Below, in pieces: positions 17,626-25,834 of a stretch of DNA of 57,590 nt. The DNA lies in assembly GCA_902760315.1 (NCBI GenBank), contig CACWFV010000009.1, positions 1-57,590 of the forward strand, given 5' to 3'. The notes beneath the pieces were generated by a model that was not told where the DNA came from, did not search any database, and was given only the letters and a program-made list of their open reading frames with translations. The first letter of the stretch is position 1. The number at the start of each line of letters is the position of its first letter. Made by a program: the position numbers and the translations under genes. Source of the stretch: an uncultured Bacteroidales bacterium (lineage in GTDB: Bacteria; Bacteroidota; Bacteroidia; Bacteroidales; Bacteroidaceae).

Positions 17626-17877
17626 TCAGGAATGTTGTAATCTCAAAACGGCTACGATGATGAGCAGGTAACCGCTCAGGCATAGCAACGGAGCGAGAAC
17701 GATTCTTCGCGCTGAGAAGATGTCGGCACAGAACGACTGCTCTGTGCTGCCAGGCCCAGCCATCAGGAGATAGCCCGTGGTTATCAGAAGGCAGGAGGCC
17801 ACCATGATGCGGCGGCGAGTGAAATGGGCAGACCTGGAACGATTAGTCTTGGGGGTATTGCTGGATGTAGCGTTCAT
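17626..17877 (-). CDS. DUF3098 small membrane protein
   Basis: 83 residues with two membrane helices. The segment between them, GYLLMAGPGSTEQSFCADIF followed by SARRIVLAPLL, is the hallmark of DUF3098. In many Bacteroidetes this gene sits between ftsX and the undecaprenyl-diphosphate phosphatase gene. Here it instead overlaps the 3' end of the DUF2723 gene by 35 nt and is probably co-expressed with it. Role unknown; the family's usual company points to cell-envelope assembly. Confidence 0.85.
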   Translation of the reverse strand: MNATSSNTPKTNRSRSAHFTRRRIMVASCLLITTGYLLMAGPGSTEQSFCADIFSARRIVLAPLLCLSGYLLIIVAVLRLQHS

Positions 17878-20716
17878 ATTGTTTGCTATATTTCTGATAA
17901 ATGTCTGTTCGATTATATTGCATGGTCACGACGAGTGCTTGCTGCATGGTCTGTAACCAAGAGTACTGAGAGTAGAGAGAACCTGCACGACGGGCTGGAC
18001 TGATGGTGGCAATCCACGAGAGCCATTCGTCAGCACGGCGCAGCAGACTATTGACAATCTTATCTCCCTGCTCCAATCGTTGCGCCGCATAGAAGCATCG
18101 GGCCATCGTGAGGGCCGAATCGGTGTAAGGCACATTTTCTTCAGGCATCTCCTGCTGCCACTTCCGGCATACTTCGAGAGCCCGCTGAGTATCTCCCTGC
18201 TGCAGCAGTGAGTCTATCAGGACAGCCATGACCATCTGGTGGGTGTTGGCCATGTGTAGCACGTCTGCATCAGCATAGATCCCTTTCTGGCTGAGATTGC
18301 CGAAGCGGAAGCGATGCATCACGTTGTCGTAGAGCCGCTCGGTATCCACACTCCGACCTGTTGCTGTGGGGGAGATGCGATAGGCCAGCCCTTCGAGCAC
18401 CATGTGGTCGCGAAGAAACGACAACTGGTCTGGCCCCATGCTGATGGAGGCATAGACGGGGCGGCTCCAATCGCCGTGCGACAACATCTCAAGCACCATC
18501 AGTTCGTTCTTATAGAGTGCCCGCTTGCCCTTGAGGGAAATCTGCATCGTGCCCTCACTGGATGTGATGGTGACGCTATCCGTGGGAATGCACTGCATGT
18601 CGGCAGAATCACCCAGCACCCATTTCTGTATGATGTTCTTCAGTTCGTATGGGTTGTCGCCTAACAGTTGCCGAGCCTCTTCAGGATGCTGAGCCATGTA
18701 TGCCTCTATCTCCGTCTTCAACTCTGGGCGAATGGGGATATACTCCCTCTGGCCTTCCTGATAGTCCTTGTGTTGCCAACTGATAGGCAGGGCTGGGGAG
18801 TCGTAGGCAGGTCGCTTCATCTGGTCTATGTACCAATCGGTCTGCAGGTATTCCATATTGGCGTCTCGCGTATCTGTTCGCACACCCTCCACTTCATGGT
18901 TGTACCACAGCGGAAACGTATCGTTATCGCCGTTGGTCAGGATGATGGGGTGACCCTCGCGCTGCATGCTCTCCAGATAGTTGGCGCCAAAGTCGCGACA
19001 GGTATAGCGGCCAGAGCGGTCATGGTCGTCCCACGTCTGCGAGACCATCTGCAACGGGACCAGCAGACAGAGACCCACCCCTACCCCCTCTCCAAGGGAG
19101 GGGAACTTTAACACCTTGCTGACTATATGGGCTACGCCCGCCACACCCAAGCCTATCCAGATGGCAAAGGCGTAGAAGGAACCTGCGTAGGCATAATCGC
19201 GCTCACGAGGCTGGAGGGGCGTCTGGTTGAGATAGACCACGATGGCGAGTCCTGTCATGACGAATAGCAGGGTGACGATCAGCAACTGCTGCCGACCCTC
19301 ACGTCTGCGTCGCCATTGCCAGCAGATGCCCGCAAGTCCTAACAACAATGGCAAGCCGTAGAACACGTTTCGTCCTTTGTTCTCGGCAAGGTCTGAAGGC
19401 ATTAGTGATGTGTCGCAACCCAGCAGCCAGTCGTCTATCCATTGGAAGCCAGTAATCCAGTTGCCGTGCTCCACTTCGCCATGCCCCTGGATATTGTTCT
19501 GCCGGCCCACGAAGTTCCATAGGAAGTAGCGCCAGTACATGAAGTTCACCTGATACGTGAAGAAGAAGCGCAGGTTCTCCTTCATCGTTGGCAAATTGTC
19601 TTTCTTCTCTACACCGCCCATCCAGTCTTCATAGGCCCTGGCATGTCGCTGGGAGTGCATGCGGGGGAACGCCATGTTTTCCTTAAAACGGTACTCACCT
19701 TCGCGCTGGTAGGCTTCATAGTCCAGTTCGCTGGTGTATGCCTGCCCATAGAGCAATGGTGTCTTGCCGTATTGCTCGCGGTTCAGATAGTTGGCGAGGG
19801 CAGCGACGTTGCCAGGAGCATTCTCGCACATCGGTGGATTGGCATTGGCCCGAATGTAGATGACACCATAGCTGCTGTAGCCCGCAAGAATCATCAGCAG
19901 GCATGCCAGCGGGAGTTTGTACCGTCTGCCTCGTACCTTATAATATAGGTACACGAGCACCACCACAAGCAGGATGACATAGGCCCCTAATTTCACGACA
20001 CCGGGAATGATGACATAAAGGATTACTGCCAGCAACAGGACGCCTGACGCAAGGGCTTTCAGTAGGCCAAATGTGGTAATCTGCCTGGCCTTGTGAAAAT
20101 AAACCACCAGCGACATCGCTGGCAGACAGAGCAGGCAAAGCAGATGGACACCTATCGAAAGGCCAGTGATATAGGCTATCAGGATAATCCAGCGGTCGCT
20201 GCCGGGCTCGTCAGCCTGCGTCTCCCACTTCAGTATCAGCCAAAACATCAGCGCCGTCAGGAAACTGGAGAAGGCATAGACCTCAGCCTCTACCGCCGAA
20301 TACCAGAACGTGTCGCTGAAGGCGTAGGCCAATGCGCCCACCACGCCGCAAGCCTCGATAGTGATGACCTTTGAAAATTCTTCACTCTTCATTATTAACT
20401 TTTCACTTAAATGTGTAATCGTGAGGAAGAGGAAGAAGATGCAGCCGGCACTCAGCAGGGCCGACAGCAGGTTGACCATCAGCGCCACTTGCGACGGGCT
20501 GCTGGCAAACTGAGAGAAGAGGTTGGCCGCCAGCATAAAGAAGGGTGCACCAGGCGGATGGCCAATCTCCAGCTTATAGCCACAGGCTATGAATTCAGGA
20601 CAGTCCCACAGGCTGGCTGTAGGTTCAACGGTCAGTCCATACACTACAGCAGCGATGGCAAACATCAGCCATGCCACGCAGGTGTTGACTTTTGAAAAGG
20701 TTGTTTGTTGCATCAT
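17843..20716 (-). CDS. DUF2723 multi-pass membrane protein, glycosyltransferase-like
   Basis: 957 residues from the double ATG at 20716/20713. The N-terminal 550 residues contain about a dozen membrane helices. The family's first loop is clear: SLWDCPEFIACGYKLEIGHPPGAPFFMLAANLFSQF, described here in two parts (residues about 35-70), with the Asp-Cys-Pro-Glu and Gly-His-Pro-Pro-Gly motifs. The C-terminal third is soluble and contains TPR-like helices. DUF2723 proteins are assigned to a C-type glycosyltransferase group (GT117) believed to use lipid-linked sugars. A short stretch encoded near 20374-20408 (KLIMKSEEFSK) looks like a repeat-derived insertion between two helices. The promoter carries a TGTCAGA element shared with the ECF sigma operon. 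Confidence 0.88.
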   Translation of the reverse strand: MMQQTTFSKVNTCVAWLMFAIAAVVYGLTVEPTASLWDCPEFIACGYKLEIGHPPGAPFFMLAANLFSQFASSPSQVALMVNLLSALLSAGCIFFLFLTITHLSEKLIMKSEEFSKVITIEACGVVGALAYAFSDTFWYSAVEAEVYAFSSFLTALMFWLILKWETQADEPGSDRWIILIAYITGLSIGVHLLCLLCLPAMSLVVYFHKARQITTFGLLKALASGVLLLAVILYVIIPGVVKLGAYVILLVVVLVYLYYKVRGRRYKLPLACLLMILAGYSSYGVIYIRANANPPMCENAPGNVAALANYLNREQYGKTPLLYGQAYTSELDYEAYQREGEYRFKENMAFPRMHSQRHARAYEDWMGGVEKKDNLPTMKENLRFFFTYQVNFMYWRYFLWNFVGRQNNIQGHGEVEHGNWITGFQWIDDWLLGCDTSLMPSDLAENKGRNVFYGLPLLLGLAGICWQWRRRREGRQQLLIVTLLFVMTGLAIVVYLNQTPLQPRERDYAYAGSFYAFAIWIGLGVAGVAHIVSKVLKFPSLGEGVGVGLCLLVPLQMVSQTWDDHDRSGRYTCRDFGANYLESMQREGHPIILTNGDNDTFPLWYNHEVEGVRTDTRDANMEYLQTDWYIDQMKRPAYDSPALPISWQHKDYQEGQREYIPIRPELKTEIEAYMAQHPEEARQLLGDNPYELKNIIQKWVLGDSADMQCIPTDSVTITSSEGTMQISLKGKRALYKNELMVLEMLSHGDWSRPVYASISMGPDQLSFLRDHMVLEGLAYRISPTATGRSVDTERLYDNVMHRFRFGNLSQKGIYADADVLHMANTHQMVMAVLIDSLLQQGDTQRALEVCRKWQQEMPEENVPYTDSALTMARCFYAAQRLEQGDKIVNSLLRRADEWLSWIATISPARRAGSLYSQYSWLQTMQQALVVTMQYNRTDIYQKYSKQYERYIQQYPQD

Positions 20717-20736
20717 ACTTCGCAAATTATATTTTG

Positions 20737-20744
20737 CAAAGGTA
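20737..20744 (-). promoter_or_regulatory. Promoter -7 box of the DUF2723 operon
   Basis: TACCTTTG on the minus strand, 20 nt before the ATG. The conserved upstream element starts exactly 16 nt further up (20761). Confidence 0.75.
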
Positions 20745-20760
20745 GCAACAATCAACTAAC

Positions 20761-20855
20761 GTGCCGAAAAAGAAGTCTGACATTTCTCTGACATTTGGGT
20801 CAGAGTGTGGCACGCAATACCTGACATTTCATTGTCAGACTCTTTGTCAGACATC
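20761..20855. promoter_or_regulatory. TGTCAGA-repeat element, copy 1
   Basis: On the minus strand two direct AAATGTCAGA repeats 11 bp apart are followed by CTTCTTTTTCGGCAC, then 16 nt and the -7 box. Further upstream are inverted TCTGACA and TGTCAG copies. The same block with the same spacing stands before the ECF sigma gene at 30160-30216. This copy carries about 30 extra bases between the palindrome and the direct repeats. An 11-bp period with TGTCA cores resembles sites of OmpR/PhoB-type winged-helix regulators. Confidence 0.6.
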
Positions 20856-20858
20856 TAT

Positions 20859-21530
20859 CTACTTCATAGTCAGTCGGTAGGCCTTACTGCGGTCAGACTC
20901 GATTTTGAGATTGGAATGTTGCTCAATGACGGGTTTCAGCCTTCGAATCAGCGTGTAGAGCGTATCGCTGGCATCGGGTTTCTTTGGCCACAGGGCCTCG
21001 CAGATATCTGTCTTTGACAATGAGTGGGAGGGCGAATGGAAGAACATCTCCATCAGCTGTTGTTGCATGGGAGTCAGCGGCATCAGACTGCCGTCAGCAG
21101 CATAGAAACGACCCTCTGTTTCTGAATAAGTCAAGTTCCCAAAGCCAATGCCATGATTCCCGGCTCTGCGATACCACACAAACATCGCCCAAAATCCGGT
21201 CAGCACCCAAAGCAATACTGCCGGTCGTTGGTCGGAGAGACTGAAGATAGTAGCCTTCGAACAGTGGGCATATGCCTTGAACTGCCTGTTGCGGGTATCC
21301 ACTGCCAGTGTAGCCCTGCCTCGCAGAGCTGCTATCTGCAAGTGACTGTTAAACGTACGGATGGTGTCCTGGCTGATGACGTCGCTCTGCTGTTCCTGCA
21401 TCGTGATGGCCAGAGCCCTGTCCATATCCTCACTCACTCGTTGGCTCGTATAGCGATAACTGTCAAGGCTCGTCAGGCTTGATACCAATATCAGTGCAAA
21501 GAGCACGATGACTGCATGTTGCTGTTTCAT
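20859..21530 (-). CDS. Membrane-anchored OmpR-type winged-helix regulator
   Basis: 223 residues. Helix 1 (about 7-25) and helix 2 (about 105-122) bracket a short extracytoplasmic part. The C-terminal 90 residues are a winged-helix DNA-binding domain of the Trans_reg_C type (LTPMQQQLMEMFFHSPSHSL, SKTDICEALWPKKPDASDTL, YTLIRRLKP). There is no receiver domain, so it is a one-component membrane-bound regulator like ToxR or CadC. It lies beside the TGTCAGA element and is a candidate for binding it (inference). A 6-bp hairpin sits in its leader, and the promoter -7 box is at 21588-21595. Confidence 0.82.
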   Translation of the reverse strand: MKQQHAVIVLFALILVSSLTSLDSYRYTSQRVSEDMDRALAITMQEQQSDVISQDTIRTFNSHLQIAALRGRATLAVDTRNRQFKAYAHCSKATIFSLSDQRPAVLLWVLTGFWAMFVWYRRAGNHGIGFGNLTYSETEGRFYAADGSLMPLTPMQQQLMEMFFHSPSHSLSKTDICEALWPKKPDASDTLYTLIRRLKPVIEQHSNLKIESDRSKAYRLTMK

Positions 21531-21587
21531 ATTCTGTTTCGATTAAAGCATCCTCTTAACTCTGAGGATATCTCGTTTTCGGTAGTG

Positions 21588-21595
21588 CAAAGTTA
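21588..21595 (-). promoter_or_regulatory. Promoter -7 box of the membrane regulator
   Basis: TAACTTTG on the minus strand. The 57-nt leader that follows contains an ATCCTC/GAGGAT hairpin at about 21551-21570. Confidence 0.6.
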
Positions 21596-21650
21596 GGGAA
21601 TAATTTAATTTCAGCCTCATGGGCACGCTCACAGTGGGTATGTCAACTCT

Positions 21651-21947
21651 TTAGCTTGTTTTCAGCACCTTGTATCTTCGCTGGAGGGCCACGAGCACGC
21701 TACGCTCAGCCATAGGATTGAGCCCACGGAAGGTGGTGTGCAGCTTGAGTTCGCTTAGCGGCATATCCAAAAGCAGTTTGGCGATACACTCATCAGCAAA
21801 ACTGTTGGAAACAACATTCACACCAGTGAAATCAAGAACAACCTTGTCGTTCTCCTTGATGAGTGGTAACAGCTTCTCGCGGAGTTTCATGCCCATGTCG
21901 CGGGTACCGAAATCTGTTCCGTATTCTATAAACTTAAACTCTACCAT
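21651..21947 (-). CDS. STAS-like protein (DUF4325)
   Basis: 98 residues. The core LIKENDKVVLDFTGVNVVSN followed by SFADECIAKLL matches the STAS-like DUF4325 family, including the S-N-S-F-A-D-E segment. Its start overlaps the end of the ATPase gene by 7 nt, so the two are translationally coupled. DUF4325 proteins commonly pair with GHKL ATPases and are thought to form partner-switch-like couples. The biological output is not known. Confidence 0.82.
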   Translation of the reverse strand: MVEFKFIEYGTDFGTRDMGMKLREKLLPLIKENDKVVLDFTGVNVVSNSFADECIAKLLLDMPLSELKLHTTFRGLNPMAERSVLVALQRRYKVLKTS

Positions 21948-22591
21948 AGCGATTCCAATTCTTCTGTTTCTACAAATGCCTCGTTATATTCTTCTGCCGC
22001 ATCCACTCTGTGGTCAACCACTTGGTTAGGGTCTATTTCCTTGGCCGTACCAATCTCCATATAGATGAGTGTTCCTTGCCAAAAGCCATTCTCCACACAG
22101 GTGGTCTCTCCGTCTTTCATCATCAGCTTGTGACTTCCTGAATGCAGGATAAACATTTTCCCGATCTTTTCGATAAGTTTGGCCGTAGTGTACAGGCCAA
22201 ATCCCATACCCCTGCCGTCGGTTATTGAGTCTTGCAGGCATAGCCTGAGAGCCTCAGCCTCTGTAATGTCACTGTATTTTTTGTTCTCAGCCAGTGATGC
22301 CTGGATACCCATTCCATCGTCGGCAATGAGGATGCGCAAGATTTTACTGGATTTGTCGAAATATGTGATGGCAGTACCCAGAGGTTTTCCTGAATGTATA
22401 TGGACATTATCCATCATCTCATACAGACAATAACTTAATGCCTGCAGTACGCTGACCTCTATCTCGAAATGAGAAGTCATGGCACTGACGACATTCCTAT
22501 ACACAGCATTCAGCGTCTGTGCGTCAAACACATCAATTGAGACGTTGTTTGTTCCCTTGAAATATTTGTCTAACAGAAAAGCGATGTCCAT
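21941..22591 (-). CDS. GHKL-type ATPase partner of the STAS-like protein
   Basis: 216 residues. N-box region YCLYEMMDNVHIHSG, G1 box IADDGMGIQ, and G2 region DGRGMGFGLYTTAKLIEKIG are all present, so ATP binding is likely. It differs from RsbW by its long N-terminal part and a C-terminal acidic tail. It is the first gene of a two-gene unit with the DUF4325 protein. Together with the RsbW/STAS pair at 10251-14775 this is a second ATPase/STAS couple in the window, unrelated in sequence detail. Confidence 0.82.
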   Translation of the reverse strand: MDIAFLLDKYFKGTNNVSIDVFDAQTLNAVYRNVVSAMTSHFEIEVSVLQALSYCLYEMMDNVHIHSGKPLGTAITYFDKSSKILRILIADDGMGIQASLAENKKYSDITEAEALRLCLQDSITDGRGMGFGLYTTAKLIEKIGKMFILHSGSHKLMMKDGETTCVENGFWQGTLIYMEIGTAKEIDPNQVVDHRVDAAEEYNEAFVETEELESLW

Positions 22592-22614
22592 ATACTAACA
22601 CGTGATTTTGGCTG

Positions 22615-22622
22615 CAAAATTA
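22615..22622 (-). promoter_or_regulatory. Promoter -7 box of the ATPase/STAS-like pair
   Basis: TAATTTTG on the minus strand, 23 nt before the ATG. Confidence 0.55.
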
Positions 22623-22729
22623 CGAAAATTATCCGAAAGAGATTCATCTTTGCCTCACCTTTTATAAATTTAGAAAAAAAATAATGCAGTGAATTATGAA
22701 CTTTTTTCGTCTTTTCGTGTAGCAAATCG

Positions 22730-22737
22730 TACCTTTG
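22730..22737 (+). promoter_or_regulatory. Promoter -7 box of the first ECF sigma gene
   Basis: TACCTTTG. Because it ends at 22737, an ATG at 22735 cannot be used, and the ATG at 22780 is chosen. Confidence 0.65.
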
Positions 22738-22779
22738 CAGCGACTAAAGGACAAATGTCGAACAAATTACATTGAGACA

Positions 22780-23253
22780 ATGAACCAGAACGAAGAAAAT
22801 TTTGAGCGGCAGGTGCGGGCGCACAAGGCAACTATCTATACCGTCTGCTATATGTTCAGCAAGGACCAAGACGAGGTGGCCGACCTCTATCAGGAGTGCC
22901 TCATCAACCTGTGGCGAAGCTGGGCCAACTTCGAGCATCGCAGCGACGTGCGGACGTGGATATACCGCATCTGCCTGAATGTCTGCGTCAGCCTGGAGCG
23001 AAAGAAGCGCCGCCATCCGACCATCCCGCTGACGATGGACATCAACCCCTACGAGGAGGATAACCAGAACTCGCGCCAGATGGAGATGCTGCGCCATCGC
23101 ATCAACCAGTTGCCGCCTATTGACCGTGCCATCGTACTGCTGTGGCTGGAGAACATGAGCTACGACGAGATTGGTGCCATCGTGGGTATTTCTGCCAAGA
23201 ACGTCAGCGTCAGGCTGGTGCGCATCAGGGAACAACTGAAAAGAATGAAATAG
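22780..23253 (+). CDS. ECF-type RNA polymerase sigma factor
   Basis: 157 residues. Region 2 (YTVCYMFSKDQDEVADLYQE; CLINLWRSWANFEHRSDVRT) and region 4 (INQLPPIDRAIVLLWLENMS; YDEIGAIVGISAKNVSVRLV) are both complete, as in sigma-70 family ECF factors. The next gene, 59 nt downstream, encodes a four-helix membrane protein that could act as its anti-sigma factor. A hairpin terminator closes the pair. Targets cannot be read from the sequence. Confidence 0.9.
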   Translation: MNQNEENFERQVRAHKATIYTVCYMFSKDQDEVADLYQECLINLWRSWANFEHRSDVRTWIYRICLNVCVSLERKKRRHPTIPLTMDINPYEEDNQNSRQMEMLRHRINQLPPIDRAIVLLWLENMSYDEIGAIVGISAKNVSVRLVRIREQLKRMK

Positions 23254-23312
23254 ACTCAAGAAACGTAGGTTCCGGAACTATACCTATTTATTAATTTCAT
23301 AAAAAGAATACA

Positions 23313-23927
23313 ATGATGGAAACTCAGACAAACAATAACAACATTCCTCAGAACGAAGTAGACGAACTCCGCGAGCAACTCGCCCTGTTCAAGCAACGAC
23401 TGGACCAGCAGGAAATCATCAGCGACCGACTTATGCGCCGCTCGATGAACGCCCGCATCAGCATTTTCACCAAGACCAGCGTCATTGCAGATATTGTCGT
23501 ATTGCTCATGATGCCTCTCGTCTTTTGGGTGTTCTCCAAGATGGGCGTTTCTTGGTATCTCGGACTCATCGTGCTCTTAAGTGTTATCGTCGAACTTGCC
23601 TACAACATCACTTGCCATCGACGAATACAGCGACTCTTCACCGAAGGCAACGACCTGCTGGCCGTTCGCCGCGGGCTGCTGAAGTTCAAGAAGGGGGAGC
23701 GCCTGCAGATGCTCATATCCTTACCGCTGCTTGCACTCTGGGCATTCGCCTTATGCTGGCAGTTAGGAGTCTTCGCAGATAATCCGACAGAAAGAGTTGC
23801 AGCCATCGGCATCAGGGCGGGCATAGGATTCTTCATCGGCCTTCTCATTGTTTTCTGCGGCTATTTCTGGGAGATGCGCCGCGTGAACCGTTCCATACGC
23901 GAGATTGACGAACTATCCGCAGAATAA
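23313..23927 (+). CDS. Four-helix membrane protein, possible anti-sigma partner
   Basis: 204 residues: a cytoplasmic coiled-coil-like N-terminus (about 12-45), two membrane helices at about 55-100, a charged loop, two further helices at about 130-190 and a short tail. No zinc-binding anti-sigma motif is visible. It follows the sigma gene in the same unit, and such partners commonly hold an ECF factor at the membrane. Function inferred from position only. Confidence 0.65.
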   Translation: MMETQTNNNNIPQNEVDELREQLALFKQRLDQQEIISDRLMRRSMNARISIFTKTSVIADIVVLLMMPLVFWVFSKMGVSWYLGLIVLLSVIVELAYNITCHRRIQRLFTEGNDLLAVRRGLLKFKKGERLQMLISLPLLALWAFALCWQLGVFADNPTERVAAIGIRAGIGFFIGLLIVFCGYFWEMRRVNRSIREIDELSAE

Positions 23928-23955
23928 TACCGTTTCTAAAATACTCTCTCGTTGA

Positions 23956-23995
23956 AGCAGTGCCAGTCGTGAGGCTGGCACTGCTTTCATCTTTT
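23956..23995 (+). terminator. Rho-independent terminator of the sigma unit
   Basis: AGCAGTGCCAG and CTGGCACTGCT form a perfect 11-bp stem with an 8-nt loop, followed by TTCATCTTTT. Confidence 0.9.
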
Positions 23996-24092
23996 GGGGC
24001 ATTACGAAGTGCCAATTTCGGCAGGGGCATAGAGCGATTTCTTTAATGAAATGTTAAATATCTGCCTGAGAAGCAAAATATTTACGGAATAA

Positions 24093-24124
24093 TTTGGTTT
24101 ATATTATAAACTTGTCTATCTTTG
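24093..24124 (+). promoter_or_regulatory. Promoter of the membrane protein/wHTH pair
   Basis: TTTG at 24093-24096, 20 nt, then TATCTTTG at 24117-24124. The leader of about 100 nt before the ATG at 24231 shows no riboswitch I recognise. Confidence 0.75.
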
Positions 24125-24230
24125 CAGCGTGAACCGGACACGATTGGCCGAAGACGTGCTTTCTGCAGGAGCACGGACGAGGCCAGAGAGTAGTAAACCA
24201 AAGTAGAACATCATTAAAAATGAAACAACA

Positions 24231-24911
24231 ATGGAAGAAAAGAATAACATGACTGCCGAGCGCAGTCTGGAGATTATCACGGAGCAGATAGAGCGTAGCC
24301 GCCAGGTGGTGGCTGAGGACACAGGACTGTCACTCTACGTGGCAGGGCTATGCACAATGGGGATGGCCATTCTTATAGGCATCATTATCTATCTTACGTC
24401 CAACACGGCTTGGTATCTGATGTACATCCTACTGCCTGTCATTATCTTCGCTGCTGACCGCTATGCAAAGAGAGGCAAACCGAAAGTTCCCGCCAGTCTG
24501 GTCGGATCGATGGTCGACAAGACTTGGCAGACCTTTGGTATTTTCGTATTCGCATACTTCGTGTTCGGCATCCTGTATAACATGCTGATGGCACACTTCG
24601 AGCAGCCCGAAGTCTATTCACGTCTTGCGATTCATCCCCTTCGTGTCGTGCTCCTGCTTATGGGCATGACCATTACCATCAACGGTTACATATTGAAGAG
24701 TCGTTGGATGGTGTGGTGCGGCATTGTGGGCGGAATCGGTGGCTTCATCTGGGAGTCGTTCTACGTCACGCAGACACTGACCGGATGGTTGGTTTATTAT
24801 ACCAATGCTCACTATTTTGGCGTAGCCCACGGCATTATCCCTGCCATCATCGTCACTATCTTGGCATTCATCGGCTTGACGCTCCCAGGCATGAAACTTA
24901 AAAAATCATAG
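24231..24911 (+). CDS. Multi-pass membrane protein of unknown function
   Basis: 226 residues with about six membrane helices (starting near 40, 62, 100, 135, 158 and 195) after a short cytoplasmic helix rich in Glu and Arg. No family recognised. It precedes a winged-helix gene by 3 nt, a pairing that is frequent in Bacteroidetes, in which a PF13601-type regulator controls a membrane protein gene and itself. Possibly a sensor or a stress-response membrane factor (inference). Confidence 0.75.
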   Translation: MEEKNNMTAERSLEIITEQIERSRQVVAEDTGLSLYVAGLCTMGMAILIGIIIYLTSNTAWYLMYILLPVIIFAADRYAKRGKPKVPASLVGSMVDKTWQTFGIFVFAYFVFGILYNMLMAHFEQPEVYSRLAIHPLRVVLLLMGMTITINGYILKSRWMVWCGIVGGIGGFIWESFYVTQTLTGWLVYYTNAHYFGVAHGIIPAIIVTILAFIGLTLPGMKLKKS

Positions 24912-24914
24912 CCC

Positions 24915-25208
24915 ATGTTCAAGCCATTAGACCCCCTGCTGCATGCCGAGCTGCGACTGGCCGTGATGTCGCTGCTCATCAGTGCCGAGGAAGCCGAGTT
25001 CCCCTACATCAAAGAGCAGACGGGAGCTACGGCGGGCAACCTGAGTGTGCAGATAGACAAGCTCTCAGCAGCAGGCTACATCGAGGTGGAGAAGACCTTC
25101 AAGGGCAAGAAGTCCTGTACCCTCTGCCGCATCACGCCTGTTGGGCTGAAAGCCTTTGAGGATTATGTGAAAGCGCTGCAAAGCTATCTGAATGTAAAAA
25201 AGACATGA
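24915..25208 (+). CDS. Winged-helix transcriptional regulator (PF13601 type)
   Basis: 97 residues: DPLLHAELRLAVMSLLISAE, then helix-turn-helix GATAGNLSVQIDKLSAAGYI, then the wing EKTFKGKKSCTLCRITPVGL and a dimerising C-terminal helix. This is the compact MarR-like PF13601 fold. It is probably autoregulatory together with the membrane protein gene 3 nt upstream. Confidence 0.9.
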   Translation: MFKPLDPLLHAELRLAVMSLLISAEEAEFPYIKEQTGATAGNLSVQIDKLSAAGYIEVEKTFKGKKSCTLCRITPVGLKAFEDYVKALQSYLNVKKT

Positions 25209-25240
25209 CCGTTAGATAGTCCCAACCGCTTTATGATACT

Positions 25241-25287
25241 AATTCGGGTATAATTTAGGATGTGTATCCAAATATTATACCCGAATT
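25241..25287. terminator. Long palindromic hairpin between convergent units
   Basis: AATTCGGGTATAAT and ATTATACCCGAATT form a perfect 14-bp stem, with an inner GGAT/ATCC extension. It lies after the winged-helix gene on plus and after the barrel fragment on minus, so it may end transcription from both sides. No long T-run follows. Confidence 0.55.
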
Positions 25288-25300
25288 GATATCTGATACT

Positions 25301-25444
25301 TTATCTGATTATTGTGTAATCCCTGATTTTTTGGAGCATATCCTCGCTCCATTGTAGGATGCCAGGCTCTTGATAACGGTGACGCCCAGCGGGGTTGGCC
25401 ACGAAAGTGGTTGTGGCATCAGTCCAATCAGCATCAGTGTCCAT
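25301..25444 (-). CDS. Very small ORF, uncertain
   Basis: A 47-codon minus-strand frame beginning MDTDADWTDATTTFVANP and ending KIRDYTIIR; a start 9 nt upstream is also possible. It follows the barrel fragment by fewer than 20 nt. No family recognised. It may be a real small protein or part of the same decayed locus. It is listed because the flanking DNA is otherwise unexplained. Confidence 0.25.
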   Translation of the reverse strand: MDTDADWTDATTTFVANPAGRHRYQEPGILQWSEDMLQKIRDYTIIR

Positions 25445-25462
25445 AATTATCATTAGCTCCTA

Positions 25463-25777
25463 TCACAGTCGGTTCCTCTCGGCATTGCCGGCACCGGTGC
25501 CCTTGTACTTCGACGGGGTGACGTTGAAGCAGTAGCGTAGGGAGAGCGAGACGCAGCGTGTGTCGTTGTCTTCGGTCTTGCGTAATATCATGCGGTCGAA
25601 GTAGTACGTGCCACGGCTCTTGCCCTGATTGAAGAGGTCGTTACCTGTGAGCTTGATGTTCAGCCGCCGCTTGAAGAGGTCCTTGCTGACGCTGAGCGAG
25701 AGCATCGGGTTGGTGGCCTCTATCTTGAGTGTGACGATGAGCCAGTTGGTGTGGTCGTAGTTTCTGGTGGTGGCCAT
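25463..25777 (-). pseudogene. C-terminal remnant of an OMP_b-brl_3 barrel protein
   Basis: 104 codons holding the last beta-strands of an outer-membrane beta-barrel of the PF14905 type: LSLSVSKDLFKRRLNIKLTG, NDLFNQGKSRGTYYFDR, and the tail SKYKGTGAGNAERNRL, which is highly characteristic of this family. Plug and most of the barrel are absent, and no signal peptide is present. It lies just downstream of a complete member of the same family, on the same strand, so it is the rest of a tandem duplicate. The first residues (MATTRNYDHT) come from intervening DNA. Confidence 0.75.
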
Positions 25778-25834
25778 GTTCGCCTTGCCTCACCTTTTAT
25801 ATATATTTAGGCGAAAAGGCCTGTAGGATATGCC

